64,000 nucleotides of DNA from Rhodoplanes sp046000175 (GCF_046000175.1 NZ_JBEOMB010000013.1:1-64000); one strand, 5' to 3'. Numbered from the stretch's first letter, positions 26,462 to 36,634 are shown. Translations and numbers: made by a program. The notes: a model not told the origin generated them from the letters alone.

Positions 26462-27187
26462 TCAGATCGCCAGCGTGCCGGCCGTGGCGGCGGCGTAGCG
26501 CTCGCCGACCTTGCCCCAGTTCACCACGTTCCACCACGCGGCGAGGTAATCGGGCCGGCGGTTCTGGTAGGTGAGGTAATAGGCGTGCTCCCACACGTCA
26601 TTGCCGAACAGCACCATCTTGCCGTCCATCAGCGGCGTGTCCTGGTTGGGTTTCGATTCGATCGCGAGCTTGCCGTCGCGCGTGACCGTGACGAACACCC
26701 AGCCCGAGCCGAACACCCGGCCGCCGGCGCCGTTGAAATCGCTCTTGAGCTTGTCGAGGCCGCCGAGATCGCGCTGGATCGCCTCGGCGAGCGCCCCCGA
26801 CGGCGCCCCGCCGTTCGGTCCCATCACCTGCCAGAACATCGTGTGGTTGGCGTGCCCGCCGCCGTTGTTGCGCACCGCGGTGCGGATCGCCTCGGGCATC
26901 TCGCTGAGCTTCGCCAGGATGTCTTTCAGCGACATCTGAGCCACTTGGCTGTGGTCCTTCAGGGCGGCGTTGAGGTTGTTCACATACGCCTGATGGTGAC
27001 GGTCGTGGTGGATCTCCATGGTCTTCGCATCGATGTGTGGAGCCAGCGCATCGTTCTTGTAGGGCAGCGGATCGAGCTTGAACGGGCCGGACGGCGCCGC
27101 CGTCTGGGCGAAGGCGACGCGGGGGCCGAGCAGGGCCGCGGCGGCGACCGTGCCGCCGACGAGGAACTGACGACGATGGAAGGACAT
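26462..27187 (-). CDS. Tat-exported Fe/Mn superoxide dismutase
   Basis: A 241-residue Fe/Mn-type SOD with a twin-arginine signal peptide (SFHRRQFLVGGTVAAAALLG). The metal ligands appear in EIHHDRHHQAYVNNLN, NHTMFWQVMGPNGG and DVWEHAYY. It removes superoxide; the Tat signal places it in the periplasm already folded and metal-loaded. Iron or manganese cannot be told from the sequence. Export of this class is less common than the cytoplasmic form, and Cu/Zn SODs usually fill this role. No ECF11-type promoter was seen before it. Confidence 0.93.
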   Translation of the reverse strand: MSFHRRQFLVGGTVAAAALLGPRVAFAQTAAPSGPFKLDPLPYKNDALAPHIDAKTMEIHHDRHHQAYVNNLNAALKDHSQVAQMSLKDILAKLSEMPEAIRTAVRNNGGGHANHTMFWQVMGPNGGAPSGALAEAIQRDLGGLDKLKSDFNGAGGRVFGSGWVFVTVTRDGKLAIESKPNQDTPLMDGKMVLFGNDVWEHAYYLTYQNRRPDYLAAWWNVVNWGKVGERYAAATAGTLAI

Positions 27188-27358
27188 GGGGGTCTCCTCT
27201 GGGGATGCACGTCTGGGGATGCGGTGTCCGAGGCCGCCTCGGGGCGGTCGTTCGCCGGCCGCGACGTCGCCCGCAGGCTAGCGGCTCGCCGATCGGGCCG
27301 CGAGGGCTCGGGCGGGCGCCACACCGAACCGTGATCGGGGCCAAAAGCCGCAGGGAAC

Positions 27359-28915
27359 TCAGATGCTTGAAGCGTCCGCCCGAGTCTTCTCCCGGACCTC
27401 CGCCAGGGCGGCGCACAGGGCGGTCGCGACGCTGCCCCGGTCGCCGAGCGCCGGCTGTCGGAACAGCCGGGCGGTCGGGTACCAGGGCGAATCGGCGCGC
27501 CCGGTCAGCCAGCGCCAGTCGGGCGAGAACGGCAGCAGGATCCACACCGGCTTTCCGAGCGCCCCGGCCAGATGGGCGACGGCGGTATCGACCGCGATCA
27601 CCAGGTCGAGGCATTCGATCGCCGCCGCCGTCGCGGCGAAATCGGCGAGGTCCGGCCCGAGCTGTGCCACCCGGTACTGCTGCAGCAGGGCTTCATCTCC
27701 CTCTCGCAAGTCCTTCTGCAGGCTGACGAAGCCGATGCCCGACAGCGCCAGCAGCGGGGCCAGGGTCGCGAGCGGGATCGAACGGTGGCGGTCGTTGGCG
27801 AAGGCCGGGTTGCCGGCCCAGACGAGGCCGACCCGCAGCCGCCGCGCGTCCGCCGGGCCGTCGCCTTCGGCCACCGGCGTCGCGCTCCGGGCCGCCGCCA
27901 CCGCGGCCGCGATCCGGTCCGCCATCGCCGCGACCCGCGCTGGTGCGGCGGCGAGATACGGCACGGCGGCCGGAACCGTGTCGAGAGTCGTGCCGAAACC
28001 GTGCGGCAGGCTGAGATAGGGGCAGTGGAGGTCGTGCGCCGGCGGGGCGGTGCGATCCCACACCGTCACTTCGATCGACGGCCCGGCGAGGCTGTCGATC
28101 AGGGGCTTCAGCGGCGCCGTGACGGCGCAGATCACCCGGGCGCCGCGCGCTGCGAGGAGAGGCGCATAGCGGACGAACTGGATGACGTCGCCGGCGCCCT
28201 GCTCGGGATGCAGCAGCACGGTGCGGCCGTCGACCGGCTCGCCGGCCCAGGCGGGCGCCGCGAAGCGGCCGCGCAGCTCGGCGAATTCCGGCTTCTCCAG
28301 CCGGTGCGCGTAGCCGGCGAAGCCCTCCGACAGCCGGCCGGTGAGCAGGTTCAGGAGCGCGACGTTGAAGCGGATGTCGGCGCGGCCAGGGGCGAGCGTC
28401 AGCGCCGTCTCGTAACAGGCCATCGCGGCGTCGAAGCGGTGCAGCTCGCGCAGCGCGTTGCCGAGCCCGTAGAGCGACTCGGCGTTGGTCGGGTCGAGGG
28501 CGACGGCGCGCTCGTGCGCGGCGGCCGCCTCGGCCGGCCGGTCGAGGTCGAGGAGCGCGTTGCCCCGGTTGTGGTGGGCGGCGGCGTGATCGGGCGCGAG
28601 CGCCAGCGCCGCGTCGCAGGCGGCGACCGCCTCGTCGAGCCGGTCGAGGCCGCGCAGCGCCAGCGCCAGATTGCACAGCGCCTCGGGCGAGTCGGGCCGA
28701 CGCTCCACCGCGGTCGCGAGCAGCAGCACGGCGTCGGCGAAGTTTTTGCGATCGCAGCAGATCAGGCCGAGCTGGTGGAGGGCGTAGAAGTCCGCCTGGT
28801 CCTCGCGCAGGGCCGCGATCAGGGCCTGCTCGGCTTCGGCGAGGCGCCCGGCGGCCTGCAGCTGCACCGCGGCGACCACGGCGGGGCGGGGCGGTGGGTA
28901 TTTTTTCGAGGCCAT
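27359..28915 (-). CDS. TPR-repeat protein with GT9/GT41-like glycosyltransferase domain
   Basis: 518 residues. Roughly residues 10-215 hold five or six TPR repeats (for example YALHQLGLICCDRKNFADAV and AHHNRGNALLDLDRPAEAAA). From about 220 a glycosyltransferase-B-like domain follows (VLLHPEQGAGDVIQFVRYAP, RVGLVWAGNPAFANDRHRSI, LDLVIAVDTAVAHLAGALGK). This architecture resembles bacterial O-GlcNAc-transferase-like and heptosyltransferase-like proteins, several of which glycosylate surface proteins. Donor and acceptor are unknown. The ATG at 28915 follows GGGAG. Three CtrA half-sites upstream suggest cell-cycle control and make flagellin a candidate target, by inference. Confidence 0.82.
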   Translation of the reverse strand: MASKKYPPPRPAVVAAVQLQAAGRLAEAEQALIAALREDQADFYALHQLGLICCDRKNFADAVLLLATAVERRPDSPEALCNLALALRGLDRLDEAVAACDAALALAPDHAAAHHNRGNALLDLDRPAEAAAAHERAVALDPTNAESLYGLGNALRELHRFDAAMACYETALTLAPGRADIRFNVALLNLLTGRLSEGFAGYAHRLEKPEFAELRGRFAAPAWAGEPVDGRTVLLHPEQGAGDVIQFVRYAPLLAARGARVICAVTAPLKPLIDSLAGPSIEVTVWDRTAPPAHDLHCPYLSLPHGFGTTLDTVPAAVPYLAAAPARVAAMADRIAAAVAAARSATPVAEGDGPADARRLRVGLVWAGNPAFANDRHRSIPLATLAPLLALSGIGFVSLQKDLREGDEALLQQYRVAQLGPDLADFAATAAAIECLDLVIAVDTAVAHLAGALGKPVWILLPFSPDWRWLTGRADSPWYPTARLFRQPALGDRGSVATALCAALAEVREKTRADASSI

Positions 28916-28982
28916 GGCACGCACTCCCGCGGTGCCGGGTTCGCAGCAGCGTCGGGCCGGCGATCACGATCGAAGCCGCGTC

Positions 28983-29038
28983 ATGGTTAACAAAGGGTTG
29001 AGAGAGATGGTTAATGCACCGTCGCGCAACATGGTTAA
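28983..29038 (-). promoter_or_regulatory. Three evenly spaced CtrA half-sites
   Basis: ATGGTTAA (the complement of TTAACCAT) occurs at 28983-28990, 29007-29014 and 29031-29038, that is every 24 bp exactly. The array lies 68-123 bp upstream of the TPR/glycosyltransferase start. The motif is that of CtrA; the regular spacing suggests co-operative binding. Confidence 0.6.
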
Positions 29039-29184
29039 CCGATGGTGAAGGCCGGAACCGCGTGCGGCCCCTGCATTCGCAGGTCGCGGGCAAGCGGATC
29101 TCAATTATTGCGGGCGGTGCGGAGCAGGGTTGCGGTGCCCTGCCGTCGAATTGTCGTCGTGAGCCCCCATATACGGGATCGAAC

Positions 29185-29214
29185 ACGCCCGCCCTTCGGC
29201 GGGCGTCACGTTTT
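29185..29214 (+). terminator. Plus-strand intrinsic terminator (upstream transcript unknown)
   Basis: A perfect 9-bp stem (ACGCCCGCC / GGCGGGCGT) with a CTTC loop, then CACGTTTT. No gene lies upstream on this strand, so it may end a small RNA encoded within about 29040-29185. Confidence 0.6.
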
Positions 29215-29429
29215 CTCGGACCGTGCGTTTTCGGTCCGAATACCAGTGTGGACCAGTGATGCGACAGATAACGAGAGTGCCGCGCCAGCGGCCGGTGGGA
29301 GTTCGGCGGTTCGACGAGATCGACGAGTGGATGGCCGGCGACGGCCACCGCCGCCACAAGGGCAAGCCGGGCGCGTAGCAACGAAGCGGGGGTACGCGCT
29401 GCCCCATACGACACGCTTGCCCATGCGAC

Positions 29430-29474
29430 ACGAAGGATCTCGGCCGGCCACGGCCGGGATCCTTCGTCGGTTTT
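29430..29474 (+). terminator. Strong hairpin terminator
   Basis: A 17-bp stem with one G-T pair (ACGAAGGATC at 29430-29439 pairing with GATCCTTCGT at 29458-29467, extended inward by CGGCCG) and a GCCA loop, followed by CGGTTTT on the plus strand. It lies just beyond the stop of the convergent Cache protein gene and can separate the two directions. Confidence 0.75.
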
Positions 29475-29491
29475 GAGGCTCGATCGACCGA

Positions 29492-30046
29492 TCAGTGCGC
29501 CGGGTACTTGGCCGGGTCCGCCATCTTGTCGGTGAGCTTGGCGAGGTCCGCCGCCGAGGCCTTGTCGTCGTAGACGCCGGCCGCCACCTGCAGGCCGGTC
29601 GAGAAGGCGATGTCGGCGCCGAGCGCGTAGGAGATCTTTCGCGAGACGCCGCCGGCCCCCGGCCGGGTCCACAGATACTCGACCCAGCCGCCGCGCTTGT
29701 CGCCGCCCGCCTTGCACAGATCCTTGAAGATCAGCCGGCCGTTGTTGTCGGTGATCTGCATGATCGGCCGGCCGACCAGGTCGGGCCGCAGCGGATGCGC
29801 CACCATGCGGTCGAGCCGGCAGTCGTAGACGAACACGTAGGAGTCCTTCCACACCCAGCGGCCGCTGGCGTTGTTGAACTCGGCGATGCCGGACGCGCCC
29901 TTCTCGTTGAGGAAGCGCGCCGCGCCCCACACTTTCGCGACAACCTCCTCGGGCGTGGCAGTGTCCTCGCCGGCGACGGCGGGCGGCGCGGCGGCGCCGC
30001 ACAGTGCCGCCGCGAGAGCCGCAGCGATCAGTCTCGATGCACGCAT
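29492..30046 (-). CDS. Exported single-Cache-domain protein
   Basis: 184 residues. A signal peptide (IAAALAAALCGAAAPPAVAG) precedes one Cache-type sensor domain (FLNEKGASGIAEFNNASGRW, VWKDSYVFVYDCRLDRMVAH, PLRPDLVGRPIMQITDNNGR, then GGWVEYLWTRPG). There is no transmembrane or signalling output domain, so it acts as a free periplasmic ligand-binding protein. It follows the acetate permease gene by 41 bp on the same strand, which suggests a shared transcript and a carboxylate-type ligand (inference). GGAG lies 7 nt before the ATG. Confidence 0.8.
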   Translation of the reverse strand: MRASRLIAAALAAALCGAAAPPAVAGEDTATPEEVVAKVWGAARFLNEKGASGIAEFNNASGRWVWKDSYVFVYDCRLDRMVAHPLRPDLVGRPIMQITDNNGRLIFKDLCKAGGDKRGGWVEYLWTRPGAGGVSRKISYALGADIAFSTGLQVAAGVYDDKASAADLAKLTDKMADPAKYPAH

Positions 30047-30087
30047 GATGGGTCTCCGATCTCGGTTGCGGTCCCGGCGGCGGGCGC

Positions 30088-30735
30088 TCAGCCTTTGGCG
30101 CCGGCGACCTCGAGGGTCGCGACCGGCGCCGCCGACGGACGCGGCGCGGCGGCGGCGACCGGCGCGGTACGGGCGCGCAGCCACGGCTTGCCGACCGGCA
30201 GGACGTCGCGGCCGAACACGTCGGCGAAGATCAGATGCGCCATGATGTACCAGGCCATGGCGGCGCACAGCATCAGCTCGTAGCCGGCCACCACGGTCAG
30301 CTCCGGGAAGCCGAAATGGGCGAGATCGAGCAGGATGAAGCCGCCGAGCAGCAGCGTGAAGGTCAGCGCCAGCGCGCCCGAGATGCGCAGCGCGCCGACC
30401 CACAGGATCGCCGTGAACAGCGTCCAGGCGATCAGGAACCAGCCGATGTCGCTCTTGCTGGAGACGTAGAGATTGTAGTGGTTGCCGATCAGCAGCAGCG
30501 CCAGCGCGATCCAGAAGCAGCCATAGGCCGTGAAGGCGCAGTAGCCGAAATTGTTGCCGGTCTTCATCTCCTGCAGGCCGGCGACCATCTGGGCGAAGCC
30601 GCCGAAGATCAGCCCGAGCCACACCACCGGGCCGATGCCCATCCAGCCGACATTGTGGAACTGCAGCACCATCGTGGTGAGGCCGAACCCGGCCAGCCCG
30701 ACCACGGCGGGATTTCCGACTTTCTGCTCTGCCAT
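30088..30735 (-). CDS. satP: Acetate/succinate permease, GPR1/FUN34/YaaH (SatP) family
   Basis: A 215-residue membrane protein with six hydrophobic helices. The N-terminal NPAVVGLAGFGLTTMVLQFH includes the NPAxxGL-type signature of the family, and FGYCAFTAYGCFWIALAL is the conserved third-helix region. E. coli SatP imports acetate and succinate with protons. The C-terminal tail (~35 residues, Ala/Pro-rich) is an extra. The ATG at 30735 follows GGGGGAG. It is paired with the Cache protein gene downstream. Confidence 0.87.
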   Translation of the reverse strand: MAEQKVGNPAVVGLAGFGLTTMVLQFHNVGWMGIGPVVWLGLIFGGFAQMVAGLQEMKTGNNFGYCAFTAYGCFWIALALLLIGNHYNLYVSSKSDIGWFLIAWTLFTAILWVGALRISGALALTFTLLLGGFILLDLAHFGFPELTVVAGYELMLCAAMAWYIMAHLIFADVFGRDVLPVGKPWLRARTAPVAAAAPRPSAAPVATLEVAGAKG

Positions 30736-31161
30736 GCGACGCACTCCCCCTGAGCGGGCCGCGACGTGACGCGGCGCGACCTCGCACGCCCAACTATGCC
30801 GACGCGGCTAGGCGGTCGCAAGCAGAGGGTGTGTATGGAGTTTTGCGTGATTTATGATTGTAGTGTCGGGATGTGAGAAAAGCGTGCGGCCGGACGTCGT
30901 CGCGCCGGCGGGCGTCGTCGGGGGTATCGGGCGTAGAGAGGGGGCGTGTGGCCCGTAGGATGGGTGGAGCCGCAGGCGATACCCATCGTGTCGGCGTCAA
31001 CGCTTGTCGGTCGGTATCGCCTTCGGCTCCACCCACCCTACGAAGACGCAAACTTATGGCCCGGGCCGAGTGAAACGAAACCCGGGATGGTAGCGCGCCA
31101 AAGACCCCGGCTTTCGCGGCGGTCGAGCCGGGCTACGGCTGGCCGCGACGCCCGTCGTTCC
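30736..31161. other. Intergenic region with repeat family A
   Basis: 426 bp between satP and the DUF2442 gene. It contains the 89-bp palindromic repeat at 30954-31042. The satP promoter should lie in 30740-30900, where an AT-richer stretch occurs (30830-30870). No gene was seen. Confidence 0.5.
30954..31042. repeat. 89-bp palindromic repeat, family A copy 1
   Basis: The left arm TGGGTGGAGCCGCAGGCGAT and the right arm GGTATCGCCTTCGGCTCCAC are inverted copies with one mismatch, bounded by CGTAGG and CCTACG. The second copy at 32318-32406 has the same length and nearly the same arms. The central spacer differs. It resembles non-autonomous MITE-like elements. Confidence 0.8.
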
Positions 31162-31404
31162 TCAGCTCGCCTTCAAAAGGCTCGCGACCGAGACGTCCTC
31201 GTCGAGATCGGGCCAATTGATGCCCTGGCCGCGGCCGATCAGCCGCCAGTTGCCGCGCTGCGCCGCCGTCGCGTCGACGAGGCGCGGAAACCACACGAGT
31301 GGTGCCGCAACCTCGCGCCCGTCCGCGAGCGTGACGACCAGCCGGTCGTCCGTCACGGCGACGGCCACGGCGGTCGGGTCACGCTTCACGGCCGAAATGG
31401 ACAT
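31162..31404 (-). CDS. DUF2442 family protein
   Basis: 80 residues matching DUF2442: LVVTLADGREVAAPLVWFPR, then ATAAQRGNWRLIGRGQGINW and PDLDEDVSVASLL. It overlaps the DUF4160 gene by 26 bp on the same strand. DUF4160-DUF2442 pairs are common, often mobile, and proposed to be toxin-antitoxin-like, but without a proven mechanism. DUF2442 resembles small DNA- or protein-binding partners. Confidence 0.85.
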   Translation of the reverse strand: MSISAVKRDPTAVAVAVTDDRLVVTLADGREVAAPLVWFPRLVDATAAQRGNWRLIGRGQGINWPDLDEDVSVASLLKAS

Positions 31405-31621
31405 GCCACGCCTCCAGGAAGGACAGGCGGTGTTGTATCACGAGAAGCCGGACGCGGTTCAATTCGTGCGATCGGAAGCCGTGGGACTCGCAGAGGTCGA
31501 TCGGATCGAGCCAGAACTTGGCGACGTCGTCGCCGCGCTCGACGTGGATGTGCGGCGGCTCAGCGCCTTCGAGGCTATAGAAGAAGAACCGAAACCCGGA
31601 GATTCGAAGCACCGTCGGCAT
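31379..31621 (-). CDS. DUF4160 family protein
   Basis: 80 residues matching DUF4160: MPTVLRISGFRFFFYSLEGA, then EPPHIHVERGDDVAKFWLDP with the diagnostic PPHIHV, and a final LEAWHVHF. It is the upstream partner of DUF2442. GAGG precedes the ATG at 31621. Its biochemical activity is unknown. Confidence 0.87.
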   Translation of the reverse strand: MPTVLRISGFRFFFYSLEGAEPPHIHVERGDDVAKFWLDPIDLCESHGFRSHELNRVRLLVIQHRLSFLEAWHVHFGREA

Positions 31622-31758
31622 CGCGGACCTCGCGCGGCACCAAAGCAATCGTAGCTGTAGCCCATGACGCCGGGGAGGGGGCAGGTTCTCTTTGCTCTCA
31701 AATCGGAATACGCTTGGTACCAAACTTCGCTTGCTCTCTGCCACCGCAAAGGAGCGCA

Positions 31759-32307
31759 ATGTCAAACTATCCCGCCGATGAGTACCTTGACGAGCACATG
31801 CTGGCGCTTGGCCGGGTCGCCGCAATGTGGTCAGACTTCGAGTTCGTCATCAATGAGACAATATGGGAGCTGTCAAACGTCAGTCGTAAGGCGGGCGCAT
31901 GTCTTACTGCTCAAATGATCGGTCCAGGCCCGCGGTTCAGAGCGCTTCTCTCTCTGGTTAAGCTACACGGTGGAAGCGCCGATTTGATAAAGGACTTGTC
32001 CAAGCATGCAAGAAAAGCAGAAGGTCTTGCGGCGCAACGGAACCGGCTCGTCCATGATGCGTGGACAGTTGATAGGCGCGGAGAAGTAGCTAGGATACAC
32101 CTTACGGCGGATAAGGACCTCCAATTTGATTTCGTGCCGACCAAAATCGAAGATCTGAAAGATATTTACAACAAGATACTTAAGCATCAGAAGGAGTTCT
32201 GGGCTCTTAGGGACCGGATTGCTTCCGAGCTTCAATCGTGGCCTCGTGCGCAGTACGAACAGTCAGATGGGATTCGGAGCATTCGTAACGCTCAACAAGC
32301 GATGTAA
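31759..32307 (+). CDS. HEPN-like hypothetical protein (AT-richer, probably acquired)
   Basis: 182 residues, mostly helical, with QRNRLVHDAW at residues 93-102. The RNRLVH stretch (R94 to H99) fits the R-x4-H motif of HEPN-type RNases and their inactive relatives, which also share the WSDFEFVINETIWEL-style first helix. The gene is clearly AT-richer than its neighbours and uses codons they avoid. AAAGGAG lies before the ATG. It diverges from DUF4160-DUF2442 and is enclosed with it by two copies of repeat A. No exact family is recognised; HEPN membership rests on motif and helix pattern only. Confidence 0.7.
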   Translation: MSNYPADEYLDEHMLALGRVAAMWSDFEFVINETIWELSNVSRKAGACLTAQMIGPGPRFRALLSLVKLHGGSADLIKDLSKHARKAEGLAAQRNRLVHDAWTVDRRGEVARIHLTADKDLQFDFVPTKIEDLKDIYNKILKHQKEFWALRDRIASELQSWPRAQYEQSDGIRSIRNAQQAM

Positions 32308-32317
32308 TTCTATAAGC

Positions 32318-32406
32318 CGTAGAATGGGTGGAGCCGCAGGCGATACCCATCATGGCCTTGCACGAACGTGTCGGTGGGTATCGCCTTCGGCTCCACCCAC
32401 CCTACG
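32318..32406. repeat. 89-bp palindromic repeat, family A copy 2
   Basis: The same element as at 30954-31042, with both arms complete (TGGGTGGAGCCGCAGGCGAT and TGGGTATCGCCTTCGGCTCC). It closes the 1.3-kb DUF2442/DUF4160/HEPN-like segment on the right, just after the HEPN-like stop codon and before the parE stop. Confidence 0.8.
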
Positions 32407-32432
32407 AGGCGGCGCCCAAACCCCGAGCGCCC

Positions 32433-34517
<2,085 letters not shown>

Positions 34518-34906
34518 CGGACGGGTCGGTCTCTTCGGTCACGCGGACGGGTCGCAAGGACGGGTCGCAAGAACGGTTCGGACGGCGGCTCCGGGCGCCT
34601 GCGCATCCTGCGCGGCGGCGGCGGGACCGGCCGAATCGGGATCGCCGCACTATGCCATGCGGCCGGGCGAAGGTGTGGCACCAACGCTGTGGCACGAGCA
34701 GGGCGGATAGCGAGGTGTTGACTCAACTCCTGCGCGAATGGCGGTCGCACGGGGCGTTCGTCTACCGCGGCGCCGCGCCGCGTGACAACCCTCGGCCCCC
34801 GTGCGATCGTCGCGGACGAGGCGTTCCGTCCCGCCGGATCCCGGGGCGGAGGCGGTCCGCGTCACGCCGCCGCGGTGTTCCGCCGTCCGGGACCCTGGCT
34901 CCGCCC
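34518..34906. other. Intergenic region between parE and the DedA gene
   Basis: 389 bp of divergent intergenic DNA. It must carry the parE promoter. I see no gene, repeat or clear operator in it. Confidence 0.4.
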
Positions 34907-35455
34907 ATGCTCGGCTCCCATCTCTTCCCGGACATGCTTGAACAATACACCCAGAGCCTGATCGACTTCGTGCGCGACAACCAGATGTGGGCCGCCCCCG
35001 TGGTCGGCCTCCTGGCCTTCGCGGAATCGCTCGCCTTCTTCTCGCTGATCGTGCCGGCCTGGGCGGCCCTGATCGGGATCGGCGCGCTGGTCGGGCTCGG
35101 CGGGCTCGAGTTCTGGCCGATCTGGGTGGCGGCGGCGGTCGGCGCCGGGCTCGGCGACTGGGTGTCCTACTGGCTCGGCTTCACCTTCAAGGACAAGGTC
35201 GCCCGTATCTGGCCGCTGTCGCGCCATCCCGAGCTGCTGCCCAAGGGCGAGGCCTTCATCAAGCGGTTCGGCGTTGCCGCGATCTTCATCGGCCGCTTCT
35301 TCGGGCCGCTGCGCGCCTCGGTGCCGCTGGTCGCCGGCATCTTCGTGATGCCGTGGTGGCATTTCCAGGCGGCGAACTTCTCCTCCGCCTTCGTCTGGGC
35401 CGCCGTGCTGCTGGTGCCCGGCGCACTCGGTCTCAAGTGGTTCACCGGAGCGTGA
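34907..35455 (+). CDS. DedA-family inner membrane protein
   Basis: A 182-residue DedA/SNARE-associated membrane protein. Landmarks are FAESLAFFSLIVPAWAALIG, GAGLGDWVSYWLGFTFKDKV and RFGVAAIFIGRFFGPLRASV followed by PLVAGIFVMP. The F/Y-x-G-R-F-x-x-x-x-R block is the family hallmark. DedA proteins are proposed lipid-carrier flippases linked to envelope integrity. The start is uncertain: the ATG at 34934 (MLEQYTQSLIDFV) fits family N-termini better, and neither start has a strong ribosome site. Confidence 0.85.
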   Translation: MLGSHLFPDMLEQYTQSLIDFVRDNQMWAAPVVGLLAFAESLAFFSLIVPAWAALIGIGALVGLGGLEFWPIWVAAAVGAGLGDWVSYWLGFTFKDKVARIWPLSRHPELLPKGEAFIKRFGVAAIFIGRFFGPLRASVPLVAGIFVMPWWHFQAANFSSAFVWAAVLLVPGALGLKWFTGA

Positions 35456-35593
35456 TCGTGCGTGTCGTGCGCGCGCCGGCCGGGCTGTCGTAAGAGGGAT
35501 GCGGCCGCGCGGCCGACCCGCCGACCCCCGCGTCCCCAGAGCTTTCCCGACGACCACCCCCGAGCATAGCGACCCCCGAGCATGGAGAAGAGG

Positions 35594-36592
35594 ATGAGCG
35601 AGATGTCCCGACGGAACGTGATGGCCGGTGCCGCCCTCGGCGCGGCCGGCGTTGGCCTGCCGATGGCGGCGGCGCCCGCGCTCGCCGACACGCCGACCGC
35701 GGCCGGGCCGGCCGCCGGGTTCTACCGCTACAAGCTCGGCAGCCTCGAGGTGACCGTGGTGCCGGACGGCGCGCGGACCTTCCCGATGCCGGACGGCTTC
35801 GTGAAGAACGCTGGCAAGGACCAGGTCGACGCGGCGCTCCAGGCCGCCTACCTGACGCCCGGTCAGATGACGATCGTGTTCAACCCGCTCGCCATCCGCA
35901 CCGGCGGCCGGGTGGTGCTGGTCGACCCGGGCAACGGCCCGGCGGCGTTCGAGCAGTCGAAAGGCGCGGTCGGCCAGTACGCGCGCAACCTCGCCGCGGC
36001 CGGCATCGCGCCGGAGGCCGTCGACGCCGTGGTCATCTCCCACTTCCACGGCGATCACATCAACGGGCTTTTGACCGCTGACGGCAAGCCGCTCTATCCG
36101 AAGGCCGAGATTCTCGTGCCGGAGGCCGAGTGGGCGTTCTGGATGAACGACGCCAACATGGCCAAGGCGCCGGCCGGCAGCGGCATCGAGGGCAACTTCA
36201 AGAACGCCCGCCGGGTGCTCGGCGTGTTCGGCGACAAGGTCACGCGCTATCCGCACGACAAGGAGGTGGTGACCGGGATCACGCCGATCGCGACACCGGG
36301 CCACACGCCGGGCCACACCTCCTTCGTGCTCGCCTCCGGCGACCGCAAGGTGCTGGTGCAGTCGGACGTGACCAACCATCCGGCGCTGTTCCTGCGCAAT
36401 CCCGGCTGGCACGTGATGTTCGACATGGACGCCGCCCAGGCCGAGGCGACGCGACGCCGCGTCTACGACATGGCGGCGGCCGAGAAGATGCAGGTGCAGG
36501 GCTTCCACTTCCCGTTCCCGGCGACCGGCTTCGTCGAGAAGGACGGGACCGGCTACCGGCTGGTGCCGGTCGCCTGGAACCCGGCGCTCTGA
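35594..36592 (+). CDS. Tat-exported metallo-beta-lactamase-fold hydrolase
   Basis: 332 residues. A twin-arginine signal (MSRRNVMAGAALGAAG) precedes an MBL fold with the H-x-H-x-D-H motif in VVISHFHGDHING, a metal-binding TPGHTPGHTSF histidine and VQSDVTNHPALF. It is closest in style to the AttM/lactonase-like exported hydrolases, but the substrate is unknown. The ATG at 35594 has GGAG 6 nt upstream, better than the ATG at 35582. It stands alone, followed by repeat B1. Confidence 0.85.
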   Translation: MSEMSRRNVMAGAALGAAGVGLPMAAAPALADTPTAAGPAAGFYRYKLGSLEVTVVPDGARTFPMPDGFVKNAGKDQVDAALQAAYLTPGQMTIVFNPLAIRTGGRVVLVDPGNGPAAFEQSKGAVGQYARNLAAAGIAPEAVDAVVISHFHGDHINGLLTADGKPLYPKAEILVPEAEWAFWMNDANMAKAPAGSGIEGNFKNARRVLGVFGDKVTRYPHDKEVVTGITPIATPGHTPGHTSFVLASGDRKVLVQSDVTNHPALFLRNPGWHVMFDMDAAQAEATRRRVYDMAAAEKMQVQGFHFPFPATGFVEKDGTGYRLVPVAWNPAL

Positions 36593-36634
36593 GGGGAGCG
36601 CAGACTCCGATTCCGGACTCGGTGGTCTGCTGCT

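Larger units (their letters stand above)
28916..29491. other. Intergenic region with CtrA half-site array and two plus-strand terminators
   Basis: 576 bp. It holds three ATGGTTAA sites (28983-29038) and plus-strand hairpins at 29185-29206 and 29430-29467, each followed by a TTTT run. No long gene is present. A 39-codon ORF (29259-29378, starting MRQITRVPRQ) lies between the hairpins but lacks a ribosome site, so it is not called. One or two short plus-strand transcripts are likely. Confidence 0.5.
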
